Shown: in pieces, positions 40,502 through 48,491 of the stretch | Position numbering within the stretch: position 1 is the stretch's first letter | Layout of the letters: each line of letters starts with the position of its first letter | Origin: Rhodococcus sp. IEGM 1381 | Lineage (GTDB): Bacteria; Actinomycetota; Actinomycetes; Mycobacteriales; Mycobacteriaceae | Direction: 5' to 3' | Length of the DNA stretch: 64,000 bases | Assembly (NCBI RefSeq): GCF_030056795.1 | Contig: NZ_JASHKQ010000003.1 | Span: 186,001 to 250,000, forward strand | Notes under the pieces: model-generated | The model's input: the letters and a program-made list of their open reading frames with translations, nothing else | The model's database searches: none | Told to the model about the DNA's origin: nothing | Made by a program: the position numbers and the translations under genes

Positions 40502-40647
40502 CGGCCCAGGTTTGCGGACGGCCGCATCCGGCAAACCCTCGCTGGACAGCGACTCCGATCGGCACTGAACGTGAGTCGCTCTACGAGTCCGGGGCGGCTC
40601 TCGTATCGCCGTCCGGAGCACTTCACGCACCGAGGCGAGGATCGACG

Positions 40648-41544
40648 ATGTCCGACCAGTTCAGTAAGACCGACCCCACTGCCGCATTCCCGATGCCAGA
40701 GCGGGCAGAGCAGAATCGCTTGGACCACCCCGGGCTCACGCGCGACATGGTGACCGCCCCAGATCACGGTGAGCACTCCTACCGAGGATCGGACCGTCTG
40801 CACGGTCGCAAGGCCTTGATCACCGGCGGCGATTCGGGAATCGGGCGGGCCGTCGCCCTGGCTTTTGCTCGCGAGGGGGCCGATGTGGTCATCGCTCATC
40901 TCGAATCCGAGGGTCCTGACGCTCAGGCCACCGTCGACCTGATCGAGAGTGCCGGACGAGCCGGCAGGGCGATCGCGTGTGACCTGACCGACGAAGATCA
41001 GTGCGTACAGCTGGTGGACACCGCGACCGACGTTCTCGGCGGACTCGACATCGTCGTCAACAACGCCGCGTTTCAGATGGCTCAGATGGGCGGCATCGCC
41101 GACATCACCACCGAGCAGTTCGATCGCGTACTGAAGACCAATCTGTACGCCCTGTTCTGGATCTCCAAACGCGCTGCAGAAACAATGGACGCAGGGGCGA
41201 CCATCATCAACACCACCTCGATTCAGGCATCGAATCCATCTCCGGAGCTGATGGATTACGCCACCACCAAAGCGGGAATCGTAGCCTTCACCAAGGGCCT
41301 AGCCGGCGATCTGGCCGCGCGTGGCATTCGAGTCAACGCCGTTGCGCCAGGACCGATTTGGACCCCACTGATCCCGGCCACGATGCCGGTCGAGAAGTAC
41401 GAGAAGTTCGGCGAAACTGTTCCTCTCGGACGACCCGGCCACCCCGCGGAGCTGGCTCCGGCGTATGTGTTCCTGGCATCGAACGAGTCGAGCTACATCA
41501 CGGGCGAGACCATCGCCGTCACCGGCGGTACACCCTTCAATTGA
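40648..41544 (+). CDS. SDR family oxidoreductase, general-stress type (YhxC/YdaD-like)
   Basis: 298 residues. The characteristic N-terminal extension of about 45 residues (FPMPERAEQNRLDHPGL, then YRGSDRLHGRKALITGG) is followed by the SDR core: GGDSGIGRAV, VVNNAAF and YATTKAG. Homologues in Bacillus are sigma-B-dependent stress proteins. ATG at 40648 with GAGGCGAGG upstream is the start; the much longer open frame is a shadow of the STAS gene. The 146-base gap before it holds no recognisable stress-sigma promoter. Confidence 0.86.
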   Translation: MSDQFSKTDPTAAFPMPERAEQNRLDHPGLTRDMVTAPDHGEHSYRGSDRLHGRKALITGGDSGIGRAVALAFAREGADVVIAHLESEGPDAQATVDLIESAGRAGRAIACDLTDEDQCVQLVDTATDVLGGLDIVVNNAAFQMAQMGGIADITTEQFDRVLKTNLYALFWISKRAAETMDAGATIINTTSIQASNPSPELMDYATTKAGIVAFTKGLAGDLAARGIRVNAVAPGPIWTPLIPATMPVEKYEKFGETVPLGRPGHPAELAPAYVFLASNESSYITGETIAVTGGTPFN

Positions 41545-41819
41545 TCCATGGCCAAACCGAGGCCCATCAGCACCATCGACACCACGACCGGTCCCAGGTA
41601 AGTGGTTTCGGCCGTAGTTCCTATGCGCTGGGCGATCACCGTAGCCATGGGTGCGCCGATCGCGATGGACACCGCGAAGGGCAACGAGTGGATGCCGAAC
41701 TGCAGCGGCGTCAGCTCAAGCACACCTTGAAAGCAGTGGGTGATCATGAACAGGAATCCGAACATACTGAAGTAGGCTTCCGCGCGTTGCAGACAGACCC
41801 TGTTTCGGTGCGACTCCAC
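41545..41819 (-). pseudogene. MFS transporter remnant
   Basis: A minus-strand stretch of about 90 codons reads as an internal part of an EmrB/QacA-type drug transporter. Examples are YFSMFGFLFMITHCFQGVLEL and TPLQFGIHSLPFAV followed by SIAIGAPMATVIAQRIG, around transmembrane segments 8-10. Both ends of the protein are missing, and the frame runs into the 3' end of the SDR gene. It is a decayed fragment. Confidence 0.7.
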
Positions 41820-41826
41820 TAGGACA

Positions 41827-41868
41827 TTGACCAGTTCTTCGAAATCAACTTAGGTTTGGTTTACTTAA
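41827..41868 (+). promoter_or_regulatory. iron-regulated promoter with IdeR/DtxR box
   Basis: Positions 41850-41868 read TTAGGTTTGGTTTACTTAA, matching 15 of 19 bases of the mycobacterial iron box TTAGGTTAGGCTAACCTAA. It overlaps the -10 TAGGTT (41851-41856), which is 18 bases from a -35 TTGACC (41827-41832). Iron-loaded IdeR would block this promoter. The GTG of the siderophore-binding protein starts four bases after the box. Confidence 0.85.
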
Positions 41869-41871
41869 GTC

Positions 41872-42825
41872 GTGAAGACACTCCCCCACTTGTCCGTAGC
41901 CCTCGGCGCGGTCCTTACTGCGTCCCTGGTCTCGTCCTGCGGCGCAGATACCGAGCCGGCGGCCCAAAAGTCGGCGACCCATGCGGTCACCACGCAGTTC
42001 GGCACCGTAGAAGTACCGGATCGAATCGAGTCGGTCGTCGTGATCGACGGACGACGCGACCTCGACATCGCCCTCGCATTCGACCTGCCCATCGTCGGCA
42101 TTCCCGTGGAAACCGAGGCCCCGCCCGAAATTCCCGGTCCGCTGACCGAGCCCACCAGGATGCTGCTCGCGGACGGCGTCCCCGAGCTGTATCCGCGAAA
42201 CACAGTCGACCTCGAAGCCATTGCACGCGTCGACCCGGACCTGATCATCGGCCGCGACGAAGTGATCGAAGAAATCTACGACCAGCTCAGCCGAATCGCG
42301 CCAGTACTGCCGGTGGGCTCCACCGGCACCGGAGTCAGCTGGCAGCAGGACGTGACAACGATCGGCGCGGCACTGAATCTGCAGGACGAGGCCCGAACGA
42401 TAGTCGACGATTACACCACTCGCGTCGACGAACTCACGTTGCGGCATGCCGACGCGATCGCGAACACCACGGTCCTGCCTATCAGCACATCGGAGCAAGG
42501 CGGGATCTCGATAGGACGCGACCGGGTGACATCCTTCGCGCTCGAGGATGTGGGAGCCCGCTTCGGCTCCGCCTGGACCGCCGCCACCCCGGATATCGAA
42601 TACGGACCGGAGAACGTCACTGCCGCGTCCGACGCCGCGGCGATGATTGCCGCAATCACGTCGGAGGAGGATCTGCAGGCGATGAACGCCAACCCACTGT
42701 GGACCGGATTACCGGCGGTGCGGACAGACCGGATCGTGCGGACCGACAAGTTCACCAACGACGGTGGGCCACTCACTGCACTCTGGACCCTTGACCTGGT
42801 GGACGAGCTTTACGCTTGGAGTTGA
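41872..42825 (+). CDS. iron-siderophore ABC transporter substrate-binding lipoprotein
   Basis: 317 residues. The signal peptide ends in the lipobox LVSSC, so the protein is anchored on the outer face of the membrane. The rest is a FecB/FepB-type periplasmic-binding fold: VPDRIESVVVIDGRRDLDIALAFD, then ARVDPDLIIGRDE, and the long linking helix around 160-185. It captures a ferric siderophore for import. No permease or ATPase gene is adjacent, so it must work with transporter parts encoded elsewhere. GTG at 41872 lies close to the predicted transcript start. Confidence 0.9.
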   Translation: MKTLPHLSVALGAVLTASLVSSCGADTEPAAQKSATHAVTTQFGTVEVPDRIESVVVIDGRRDLDIALAFDLPIVGIPVETEAPPEIPGPLTEPTRMLLADGVPELYPRNTVDLEAIARVDPDLIIGRDEVIEEIYDQLSRIAPVLPVGSTGTGVSWQQDVTTIGAALNLQDEARTIVDDYTTRVDELTLRHADAIANTTVLPISTSEQGGISIGRDRVTSFALEDVGARFGSAWTAATPDIEYGPENVTAASDAAAMIAAITSEEDLQAMNANPLWTGLPAVRTDRIVRTDKFTNDGGPLTALWTLDLVDELYAWS

Positions 42826-42919
42826 TCACCGCTGCGATCCGACGCATGTCGGATGGAATCGACGAGAGTTCCTCCACCAGACAAGTGACACACAACACAC
42901 TCGCGGTGATGATGAACTC

Positions 42920-43891
42920 ATGACCACCTTCCCCACTCTCGACCCCGAACTCGCCGCAGCCGTCACGATGCTTCCGAGCCTCGATTTCGGCGACGTTCCG
43001 TCGGCACGATCGACGTTCACCGCACTCCTCGATGCCATGCTCGCCGATCTCTCGATGGACGGAGTATCCCTACGCGAGCTCACCGTCCCCGGGCTCGACG
43101 GTGCACCGGACGTCGTCGTCCGATTCTTCACGCCGGAACATGCCGACGGGCCGCTGCCTGTGCTGGTGTGGATCCACGGCGGCGGATTCGCAATCGGGAC
43201 AGCCGCTTCCAGTGATCCCTACTGCCTGGATGTCGTCCGGGAACTCGGATTCGCAGTGGCGAGCGTCGAATACCGGCTCGCCCCGGAAACGCCGTTTCCG
43301 GGGCCGCTCGACGACTGCTACGCCGCGCTGACGTACATCCACTCGCACGCGGGCGAATTGGGAGTCGACCCGACGCGGATCGCCGTGGGAGGGCAGAGCG
43401 CCGGTGGTGGCCTAGCAGCCGGAACGGTTCTTCGAGCTCGCGACGAGGGCGTCGTTCCGGTGGCGTTCCAGCTGCTCGAGATTCCCGAACTCGACGACCG
43501 CCTCACCACCGTGTCGATGACCGAGTTCGTCGATACACCGATGTGGCACCGCCCCAATGCGATTCTGTCCTGGCAGTACTACCTCGGCGAGTCCTACAGC
43601 GGACCGGACGACCCGAACGTCTCGATCTACGCCGCCCCGGCTCGCGCCACCGATCTGGCCGGTCTTCCTGCGACGTATGTCGCGACGATGGAGCTCGATC
43701 CGCTTCGTGACGAGGGCATCGACTACGCGGTGCGGTTGCTGCGGGCGGGTGTGAGCGTCGAATTGCATTCGTTCCCCGGCACATTTCACGGCTCCGCGCT
43801 GCTGGCAACCGCGGAGGTGAGCAAGCGCGGGCATGCGGAGGCGTTGGACGCCCTGCGTAGGGGCTTGCGCCTTCGTGTACCCGCCTCGTAG
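42920..43891 (+). CDS. alpha/beta hydrolase, hormone-sensitive-lipase family esterase
   Basis: 323 residues. The family motif HGGGFAIG forms the oxyanion hole, GGQSAGGG holds the nucleophilic serine, and the acid and histidine appear in MELDPLRDEGIDYA and FPGTFHGSAL. HSL-type enzymes hydrolyse short and medium acyl esters. ATG at 42920 fits the family start; ribosome site weak (GGTGATGATG). It precedes the PucR-type regulator by 9 bases. Confidence 0.9.
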   Translation: MTTFPTLDPELAAAVTMLPSLDFGDVPSARSTFTALLDAMLADLSMDGVSLRELTVPGLDGAPDVVVRFFTPEHADGPLPVLVWIHGGGFAIGTAASSDPYCLDVVRELGFAVASVEYRLAPETPFPGPLDDCYAALTYIHSHAGELGVDPTRIAVGGQSAGGGLAAGTVLRARDEGVVPVAFQLLEIPELDDRLTTVSMTEFVDTPMWHRPNAILSWQYYLGESYSGPDDPNVSIYAAPARATDLAGLPATYVATMELDPLRDEGIDYAVRLLRAGVSVELHSFPGTFHGSALLATAEVSKRGHAEALDALRRGLRLRVPAS

Positions 43892-43900
43892 CGTCGGTTC

Positions 43901-44950
43901 ATGCAAGGACTGATGTACCGGCTCGCGGAGCTCGATGCCGACTCCGCGGGCCTGGTGCGCGTCATCGATTACTTCGATGCCCTGATCAGGCACGGCGCGG
44001 ATACCTCGGCGATGCTGCGCGCCAGCGCGGCGTTGGCCGACTGCGTCGTGGGAATCGACGTCGTCGGCGCGTCCGGCGGACACCGCCAGCATGCGCGGTG
44101 CGATCCGAAGGGCCGCTGGCTGACTCAGGCTGCGGGTCAGCGGTCGGCAAACAAGGACGTCGTCGTCGACGACGTCGTGATGGGCTCGGTGTGGATCGAG
44201 CGCGCAGGTCCCGCGCTCGCTCTCGACGAGATGCTCGTAGATCGAATGGCCCTGACCGCAGCCATCATTCTGGTGCCCCGGCACAGTCCGTCCGCCGCCG
44301 AACACACCCGAGCGATGTTGTTTCCGATGGACGACATCGCACTGCTGAGTTCGCTGACCGCGTTGCACATCGAGCCGACCACACGCCTACGGGTTGCCAT
44401 CTGTACTGCCGACTCACCACCGACAACGCACGCGCCGACGGCCGGCCGATCGGCACCGGTCACTGTCGACAACCATGTGCTGTATCTCCTGCCGGGCGAA
44501 CCGTCAGCTCCGTGGGTCGGTTCCGGCCGCGTGGGCGTCTCGTTGCCCTTGCCGGCGTCTGCCATCCACCGACATCTCGGAAATGCTCGGTTCGCACTGG
44601 CGCAGGCAAGCGAGTCCGAGCCCGTTGTGATTGCCGACCGACTCGGCGCACTGAATCTGCTGGAGGCGGGAAATGCCCTGGCAGCCAGCGATATACCCGA
44701 TCTCGTACGCGTAGCCGAACTTCGCACGACCACTCATGGGATCGAGCTCATCAGCACTCTCCGCACCTATCTGGGTTCGGGTAGTTTGCGCGCGACAGCC
44801 GACCGGATGCATCTACACCACAGCAGCGTCGCGCATCGACTGGCCAAAATATCGGAGGCGGTCGGCTATCCAGTCGATTCCATCGAGCACCGTGCCCGCG
44901 CAACAGCAATGATGATGGTGCTCGACGGAAGTGGTGTGGGAGACGCATAA
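43901..44950 (+). CDS. PucR/CdaR-type transcriptional regulator
   Basis: 349 residues. The C-terminal helix-turn-helix of the PucR family is evident (LISTLRTYLGSGSLRATADR, then MHLHHSSVAHRLAKISEAVG). The N-terminal 250 residues are a degenerate sensor region without a recognised ligand pocket. It follows the esterase gene and could control it. The ORF end overlaps the open frame of the next gene, whose real start is further in. Confidence 0.82.
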   Translation: MQGLMYRLAELDADSAGLVRVIDYFDALIRHGADTSAMLRASAALADCVVGIDVVGASGGHRQHARCDPKGRWLTQAAGQRSANKDVVVDDVVMGSVWIERAGPALALDEMLVDRMALTAAIILVPRHSPSAAEHTRAMLFPMDDIALLSSLTALHIEPTTRLRVAICTADSPPTTHAPTAGRSAPVTVDNHVLYLLPGEPSAPWVGSGRVGVSLPLPASAIHRHLGNARFALAQASESEPVVIADRLGALNLLEAGNALAASDIPDLVRVAELRTTTHGIELISTLRTYLGSGSLRATADRMHLHHSSVAHRLAKISEAVGYPVDSIEHRARATAMMMVLDGSGVGDA

Positions 44951-44957
44951 TCACTCG

Positions 44958-45446
44958 ATGGCACCGACACCCGTGAGCACATTGCGGAGCACCGACAGCG
45001 GCTTTGCCCTCGAATTGACCAGAACCATCTCAGCACCACGCGAGGACGTGTGGGCACGCCTCACCGAATCGTCCCGGACGGCGTTGTGGTTCGGTCCGTG
45101 GGAGCGCATCTCGAACAACACTATTCGCGTCACGATGGCATTCGAGGAGGGTGCGCCTGCGTCGGACATGATCATCGACGCGTGTGAGCCGCCGAGCCTC
45201 CTGGCAGTGCGGATGACCGGCGAGGGCCAATGGCCGCTCGAGGTCCGCCTGACCGAGAGAGGCTCTGCGACCGTTCTCGTGCTGGTGCACAGCTGCGAAA
45301 GCACGGACGGGCTGGGAGACATCGGACCGGGATGGGAGTACTACCTGGATATGTTCGTCGCGGCCGGAGACGGCACCCCACCGCCGACTTTCGACTCCTA
45401 CTACCCAGCGCAGCAGGGGTACTACTCAACGCTGCGCCCGCAGTGA
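44958..45446 (+). CDS. SRPBCC / AHSA1-family protein
   Basis: 162 residues with the START-like fold. It opens with LELTRTISAPREDVWARLTESSRTALWFG, the usual AHSA1 start, and closes with the long C-terminal helix WEYYLDMFVAA. Members bind hydrophobic ligands or Hsp90-like partners; no specific ligand is known. ATG at 44958 gives the domain start; the in-frame GTG at 44931 lies within the preceding gene. It ends one base before the convergent Rho-N-domain gene. Confidence 0.82.
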   Translation: MAPTPVSTLRSTDSGFALELTRTISAPREDVWARLTESSRTALWFGPWERISNNTIRVTMAFEEGAPASDMIIDACEPPSLLAVRMTGEGQWPLEVRLTERGSATVLVLVHSCESTDGLGDIGPGWEYYLDMFVAAGDGTPPPTFDSYYPAQQGYYSTLRPQ

Positions 45447-45447
45447 A

Positions 45448-45729
45448 TCAGTGGTGTCGGAGCGCGTCGATGAGCTCCTCCTTGTTCAATTTCGAGTAAC
45501 CCTCAAGGCCCAGTTCTTTGGCTCTGTCGGTCAATTCGTCCACGGTCCAGTCATCGTAGGGTCCGGACTTCCCGCCCTTCTCACCGATCTGCTCCCTGCC
45601 TTCCTTCGCGGCTGCGTTCGAGATGCGAGCAGCCTTCTCCTTCGAGTTGCCTTCTTCTCGAAGCTTCTCGTACAGGCCCTGATCCTTCAGTTGCGGCTGG
45701 TCCTCGGTTTCGTTTTTCTTCGCGGGCAT
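45448..45729 (-). CDS. small stress-type protein with KGG motif and Rho N-terminal-like domain
   Basis: 93 residues, highly charged. The middle holds a KGG-type motif (GEKGGKSGPYDDW) and the last 35 residues a Rho_N/SAP-like helical module (WTVDELTDRAKELGLEGYSKLNKEELIDALRHH), which often binds nucleic acid. GAGAGGAAG sits eight bases before the ATG. A stress-sigma-type promoter lies about 40 bases upstream, suggesting it is made in stationary or stress conditions. Confidence 0.8.
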   Translation of the reverse strand: MPAKKNETEDQPQLKDQGLYEKLREEGNSKEKAARISNAAAKEGREQIGEKGGKSGPYDDWTVDELTDRAKELGLEGYSKLNKEELIDALRHH

Positions 45730-45771
45730 CGGAAACTTCCTCTCGCTGGACTGGATCGACTATCAGGTGCG

Positions 45772-45797
45772 CTACCCGGTCTGCACGACGACAAACC
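45772..45797 (-). promoter_or_regulatory. SigF/SigB-type stress promoter
   Basis: Read on the minus strand, GGTTT is followed 15 bases later by GGGTAG. This fits the GTTT-N15-17-GGGTA pattern of actinobacterial SigF-like stress sigma factors. It points at the 93-residue KGG/Rho-N protein, with a leader of about 35 bases. Confidence 0.6.
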
Positions 45798-46139
45798 CAT
45801 CTCCGCGAGTAGCAGGAGTGGTGAGCGTCGGTTCCGCTCCCACCCACCGCGACCGGTGCGCTTTATTGTTCTCGGCGGCAGTGGTCATCTCACCGGACTT
45901 CCTGACCGGGCAGATCGGTCGTAACGCGGCCACGGGCGACTACTTCTCCCTCGGATGGCTTGCCCCTTCGCCTGGGTACGGTGGCAGGCGCAGTCGGCTC
46001 CTCCGTGGCGAATCGCGAGGATATTCTCGGTGCCACCTACGGCCACCACGAACTGATTCGTCGAGAGTCGGCTACCAAGTCCTCGTAGCAACCCTCGGCG
46101 TTGTGAGTGAGAACAACCAGATGTGGGTACGTTCGGCAA
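45798..46139. other. intergenic region, no gene recognised
   Basis: Together with the promoter just described, this makes a 410-base gap. Open frames cross it on both strands but none has a start with a ribosome site or a recognisable product. TACGTT at 46125-46130 may be the -10 of the enoyl-CoA hydratase gene, which would then have a very short leader. Confidence 0.4.
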
Positions 46140-46847
46140 ATGCCATTTCTCGAACGCGTTGCCGATGTATTCGTGCTGGACCTCGGAAGCCGAGGTGTCG
46201 ACGACACCGAAAACCGCATCAGTCCGTCTTGGGTTGCCGAGATCAACACCTTGCTCGACGAGGTCCAGGCCAGTTCCGGTGCTGCTGCGCTCGTCACCAC
46301 AGCGACAGGCAAGTACTTCTCCACCGGAGTGGACCTGTCGTGGGGTGCCGAGAACCTCGACCAGATAAACCGCTTCATCGGCACCGTGCAGGAGATGTTG
46401 GTGCGCTTTCTGACGCTTCCCATGCAGACAGTCGCGGCCATGCAGGGGCACACATTCGGCGGTGCCGCATTTTTCGTGATGGCGCACGACTACCGAATCA
46501 TGCGATCCGATCGCGGCTTCCTCTGCTTCCCCGGCGTCAACATCGGCGCGACCTACAGCCCGGGAACCGTCGACATGGTGCGAGCGAGGCTGGCACCGCA
46601 TGCTTTCCACGAGGCACTCACCACCGGGCGCCGCTACGGCGGAGGCGACGCCATGGCACTGGGACTGGTCGATGCCGTATCGGCCGCGGATTCACTACTC
46701 GACGACGCCATCGCGCGCGCCGGCGAACTGGCCGGAACGCGAGGCGACGTTCTGGGCGAGATAAAGCGAACGATGTACGCCAACGAGATTCGGTCTCTGC
46801 TCAACCCGGTTGCCGGCGTAGACGAGATGGAATGGGCCTCGAAATAG
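46140..46847 (+). CDS. enoyl-CoA hydratase/isomerase family protein
   Basis: 235 residues of crotonase fold. The two oxyanion-hole regions are present (GKYFSTGVDLSW and MQGHTFGGAAFFVMAHDYR). At the position where hydratases carry their second catalytic Glu the sequence reads FCFPGVNIGATYSPG, without Glu. The activity may therefore be an enoyl-CoA isomerase or another crotonase reaction rather than hydration. ATG at 46140 fits the family start. It converges with the LLM-family gene, 7 bases away. Confidence 0.82.
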   Translation: MPFLERVADVFVLDLGSRGVDDTENRISPSWVAEINTLLDEVQASSGAAALVTTATGKYFSTGVDLSWGAENLDQINRFIGTVQEMLVRFLTLPMQTVAAMQGHTFGGAAFFVMAHDYRIMRSDRGFLCFPGVNIGATYSPGTVDMVRARLAPHAFHEALTTGRRYGGGDAMALGLVDAVSAADSLLDDAIARAGELAGTRGDVLGEIKRTMYANEIRSLLNPVAGVDEMEWASK

Positions 46848-46854
46848 GTACGCC

Positions 46855-47883
46855 CTATTTTCCTGTCACGAGGGGCGCGACCTCGGTGCCGAGCAATTCG
46901 ATGCCGCGGAGCAGATCGCTGTGCGAAAGCCGTGGATTGGTCATCTGAAGCGACAGTCGATCCACACCGCCCAGTTGCTTCCCGACTCGCAGAATCTTGT
47001 CTGCCACCGTCTTCGGATCGCCCATGAAGAACGCACCGTTCGGACCGGAGGTGGCGTCGAACTGCTGCCTGCTCGGCCGGGCGAATCCACGCTCCCTAGA
47101 AATCTTGGTGAACATCTCGTTCCAGCCGGGGTAGATGGTGTCGGCTGCGGCCGTAGTGGTCTCGGCGACGAAGCCGAACACGTGCAGACCCACCTTCAGC
47201 TGCTCGGGCGGGTGGCCTGCTTGGGCTCCGGCGCGCCGATACAGGTCGACGAGCGGAGCGAACTGGCGCGGTTCGCCGCCGATGATGGCGATCATCAGCG
47301 GGAGTCCCAGAAGTCCTGCTCGAGCGAAAGATTCGGGCGTGCCGCCGACACCGACCCAGATCGGCAACGGGTCCTGCAGTGGGCGCGGATAGATCCCCTG
47401 ACGGTTGAGCGCAGGGCGGTGACGACCCGACCAGGTGACCTCCACGTTGTCGCGGATCTGCAGCAAGAGGTCCAGCTTTTCGGCGAAGAGCGAGTCGTAA
47501 TCGGCCAGATCCAGGCCGAACAGAGGGAAAGATTCGGTGAAGGAACCGCGACCCACGACCAGGTCGATCCGTCCCTTCGAGATCAGGTCGAGGGTGGCGA
47601 ACTCTTGGAACACCCGCACTGGATCGTCGGCACTGAGCACCTTGACGGCGCTACCGAGCCTGATGTTCTCGGTTCGTGCAGCCGCGGCGGCCAGGATGAT
47701 CGACGGGGCCGAGTCGTAGTACTCACTGCGGTGATGCTCGCCGATGCCGAACGAGTAGAGCCCTACCTGATCGGCGAGTGCGATCTCCTCGAGCAGGTGA
47801 CTCATCCGCTCCTCTGGAGCGATCACCCGACCGTCGGTCGGATCGGTCACGGAAGAGACGAAACTGTCTACGCCCAGATGCAC
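46855..47883 (-). CDS. LLM class flavin-dependent oxidoreductase
   Basis: 342 residues, a luciferase-like monooxygenase barrel. SFGIGEHHRSEYYDSAPSIILAAAAARTENIRLGSAV is the usual N-terminal block, RIDLVVGRGSF the central one and PIWVGVGGTPESFARAG the later one. It uses reduced FMN (or F420) to oxidise an unknown substrate, and is close to the alkanal monooxygenase-like group that acts alone. GTG at 47883 preceded by AAAGG. Confidence 0.88.
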   Translation of the reverse strand: MHLGVDSFVSSVTDPTDGRVIAPEERMSHLLEEIALADQVGLYSFGIGEHHRSEYYDSAPSIILAAAAARTENIRLGSAVKVLSADDPVRVFQEFATLDLISKGRIDLVVGRGSFTESFPLFGLDLADYDSLFAEKLDLLLQIRDNVEVTWSGRHRPALNRQGIYPRPLQDPLPIWVGVGGTPESFARAGLLGLPLMIAIIGGEPRQFAPLVDLYRRAGAQAGHPPEQLKVGLHVFGFVAETTTAAADTIYPGWNEMFTKISRERGFARPSRQQFDATSGPNGAFFMGDPKTVADKILRVGKQLGGVDRLSLQMTNPRLSHSDLLRGIELLGTEVAPLVTGK

Positions 47884-47966
47884 GGTGGGACCTTTCGATT
47901 CGGGATGGTCGACTCCATCAGCATCGGTGAAACTTCAATTATTCCGGGTGAGACGAGCAGGGGCTT

Positions 47967-48176
47967 CTATTCTCCCCAGCGTTTCAACTCGTCCCCCGCG
48001 AAGTACATCTGTTGACCTCCGCCGAAGCGAACCAACAGTTGATGCTTCTCCTCGTAGAACCAGATCACGGTTCCGTAGACACCACTCATGGGCCCACTCA
48101 GCGGTGTGACACCGTCGCCTATCCCGAATCCGTCCATTCCTGCACCGTACCGATCGAGGGTGCCGAAATCGGACAC
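47967..48176 (-). CDS. small hypothetical protein
   Basis: 69 residues, not recognised. The second half (VYGTVIWFYEEKHQLLVRFGGGQQMYFAGDELKRWGE) alternates hydrophobic and polar residues like a small SH3-type beta barrel. The start may be GTG 48176 or ATG 48137. It lies upstream of the LLM gene on the same strand. Confidence 0.5.
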   Translation of the reverse strand: MSDFGTLDRYGAGMDGFGIGDGVTPLSGPMSGVYGTVIWFYEEKHQLLVRFGGGQQMYFAGDELKRWGE

Positions 48177-48199
48177 CCAACGAACACTCGCCGCTGGGC

Positions 48200-48316
48200 T
48201 TATTGCCGTCCGCGTTTGCGTGCGCGCCGTTCATCCAGCTTTCGCTTGCCGTAGCCCCATGTGATGCGACCGAGACCCTCGAAGAGTCGGCTGGACAGAC
48301 TCCTGCGGCCGCTCAT
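48200..48316 (-). CDS. possible 38-residue basic peptide
   Basis: A very short frame rich in Arg and Lys (ends RKLDERRARKRGRQ). GAGG lies eight bases before ATG 48316. No homologue is known to me; it may be a chance frame. Confidence 0.25.
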   Translation of the reverse strand: MSGRRSLSSRLFEGLGRITWGYGKRKLDERRARKRGRQ

Positions 48317-48491
48317 ACCGTGGCCTCGTTTCCAGTGGTGATCATGTTGTGTCGGTCCCTTTCTCGAAAGCAGCACGTCTATCCGGTACGCCATGTACCT
48401 GGTAGCTGCGCCGAGTAAGTCGAACCGAGAACGAGCAAGCACACATCGACTGCGTGTGATCTACATCACCGACTACGTGCTGGGTATCGAA

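Noticed and set aside
40099..40647. Long N-terminal extension of the stress-type SDR
   Set aside because: It overlaps the STAS gene in another frame, and the ATG at 40648 has a good ribosome site and matches the family start.
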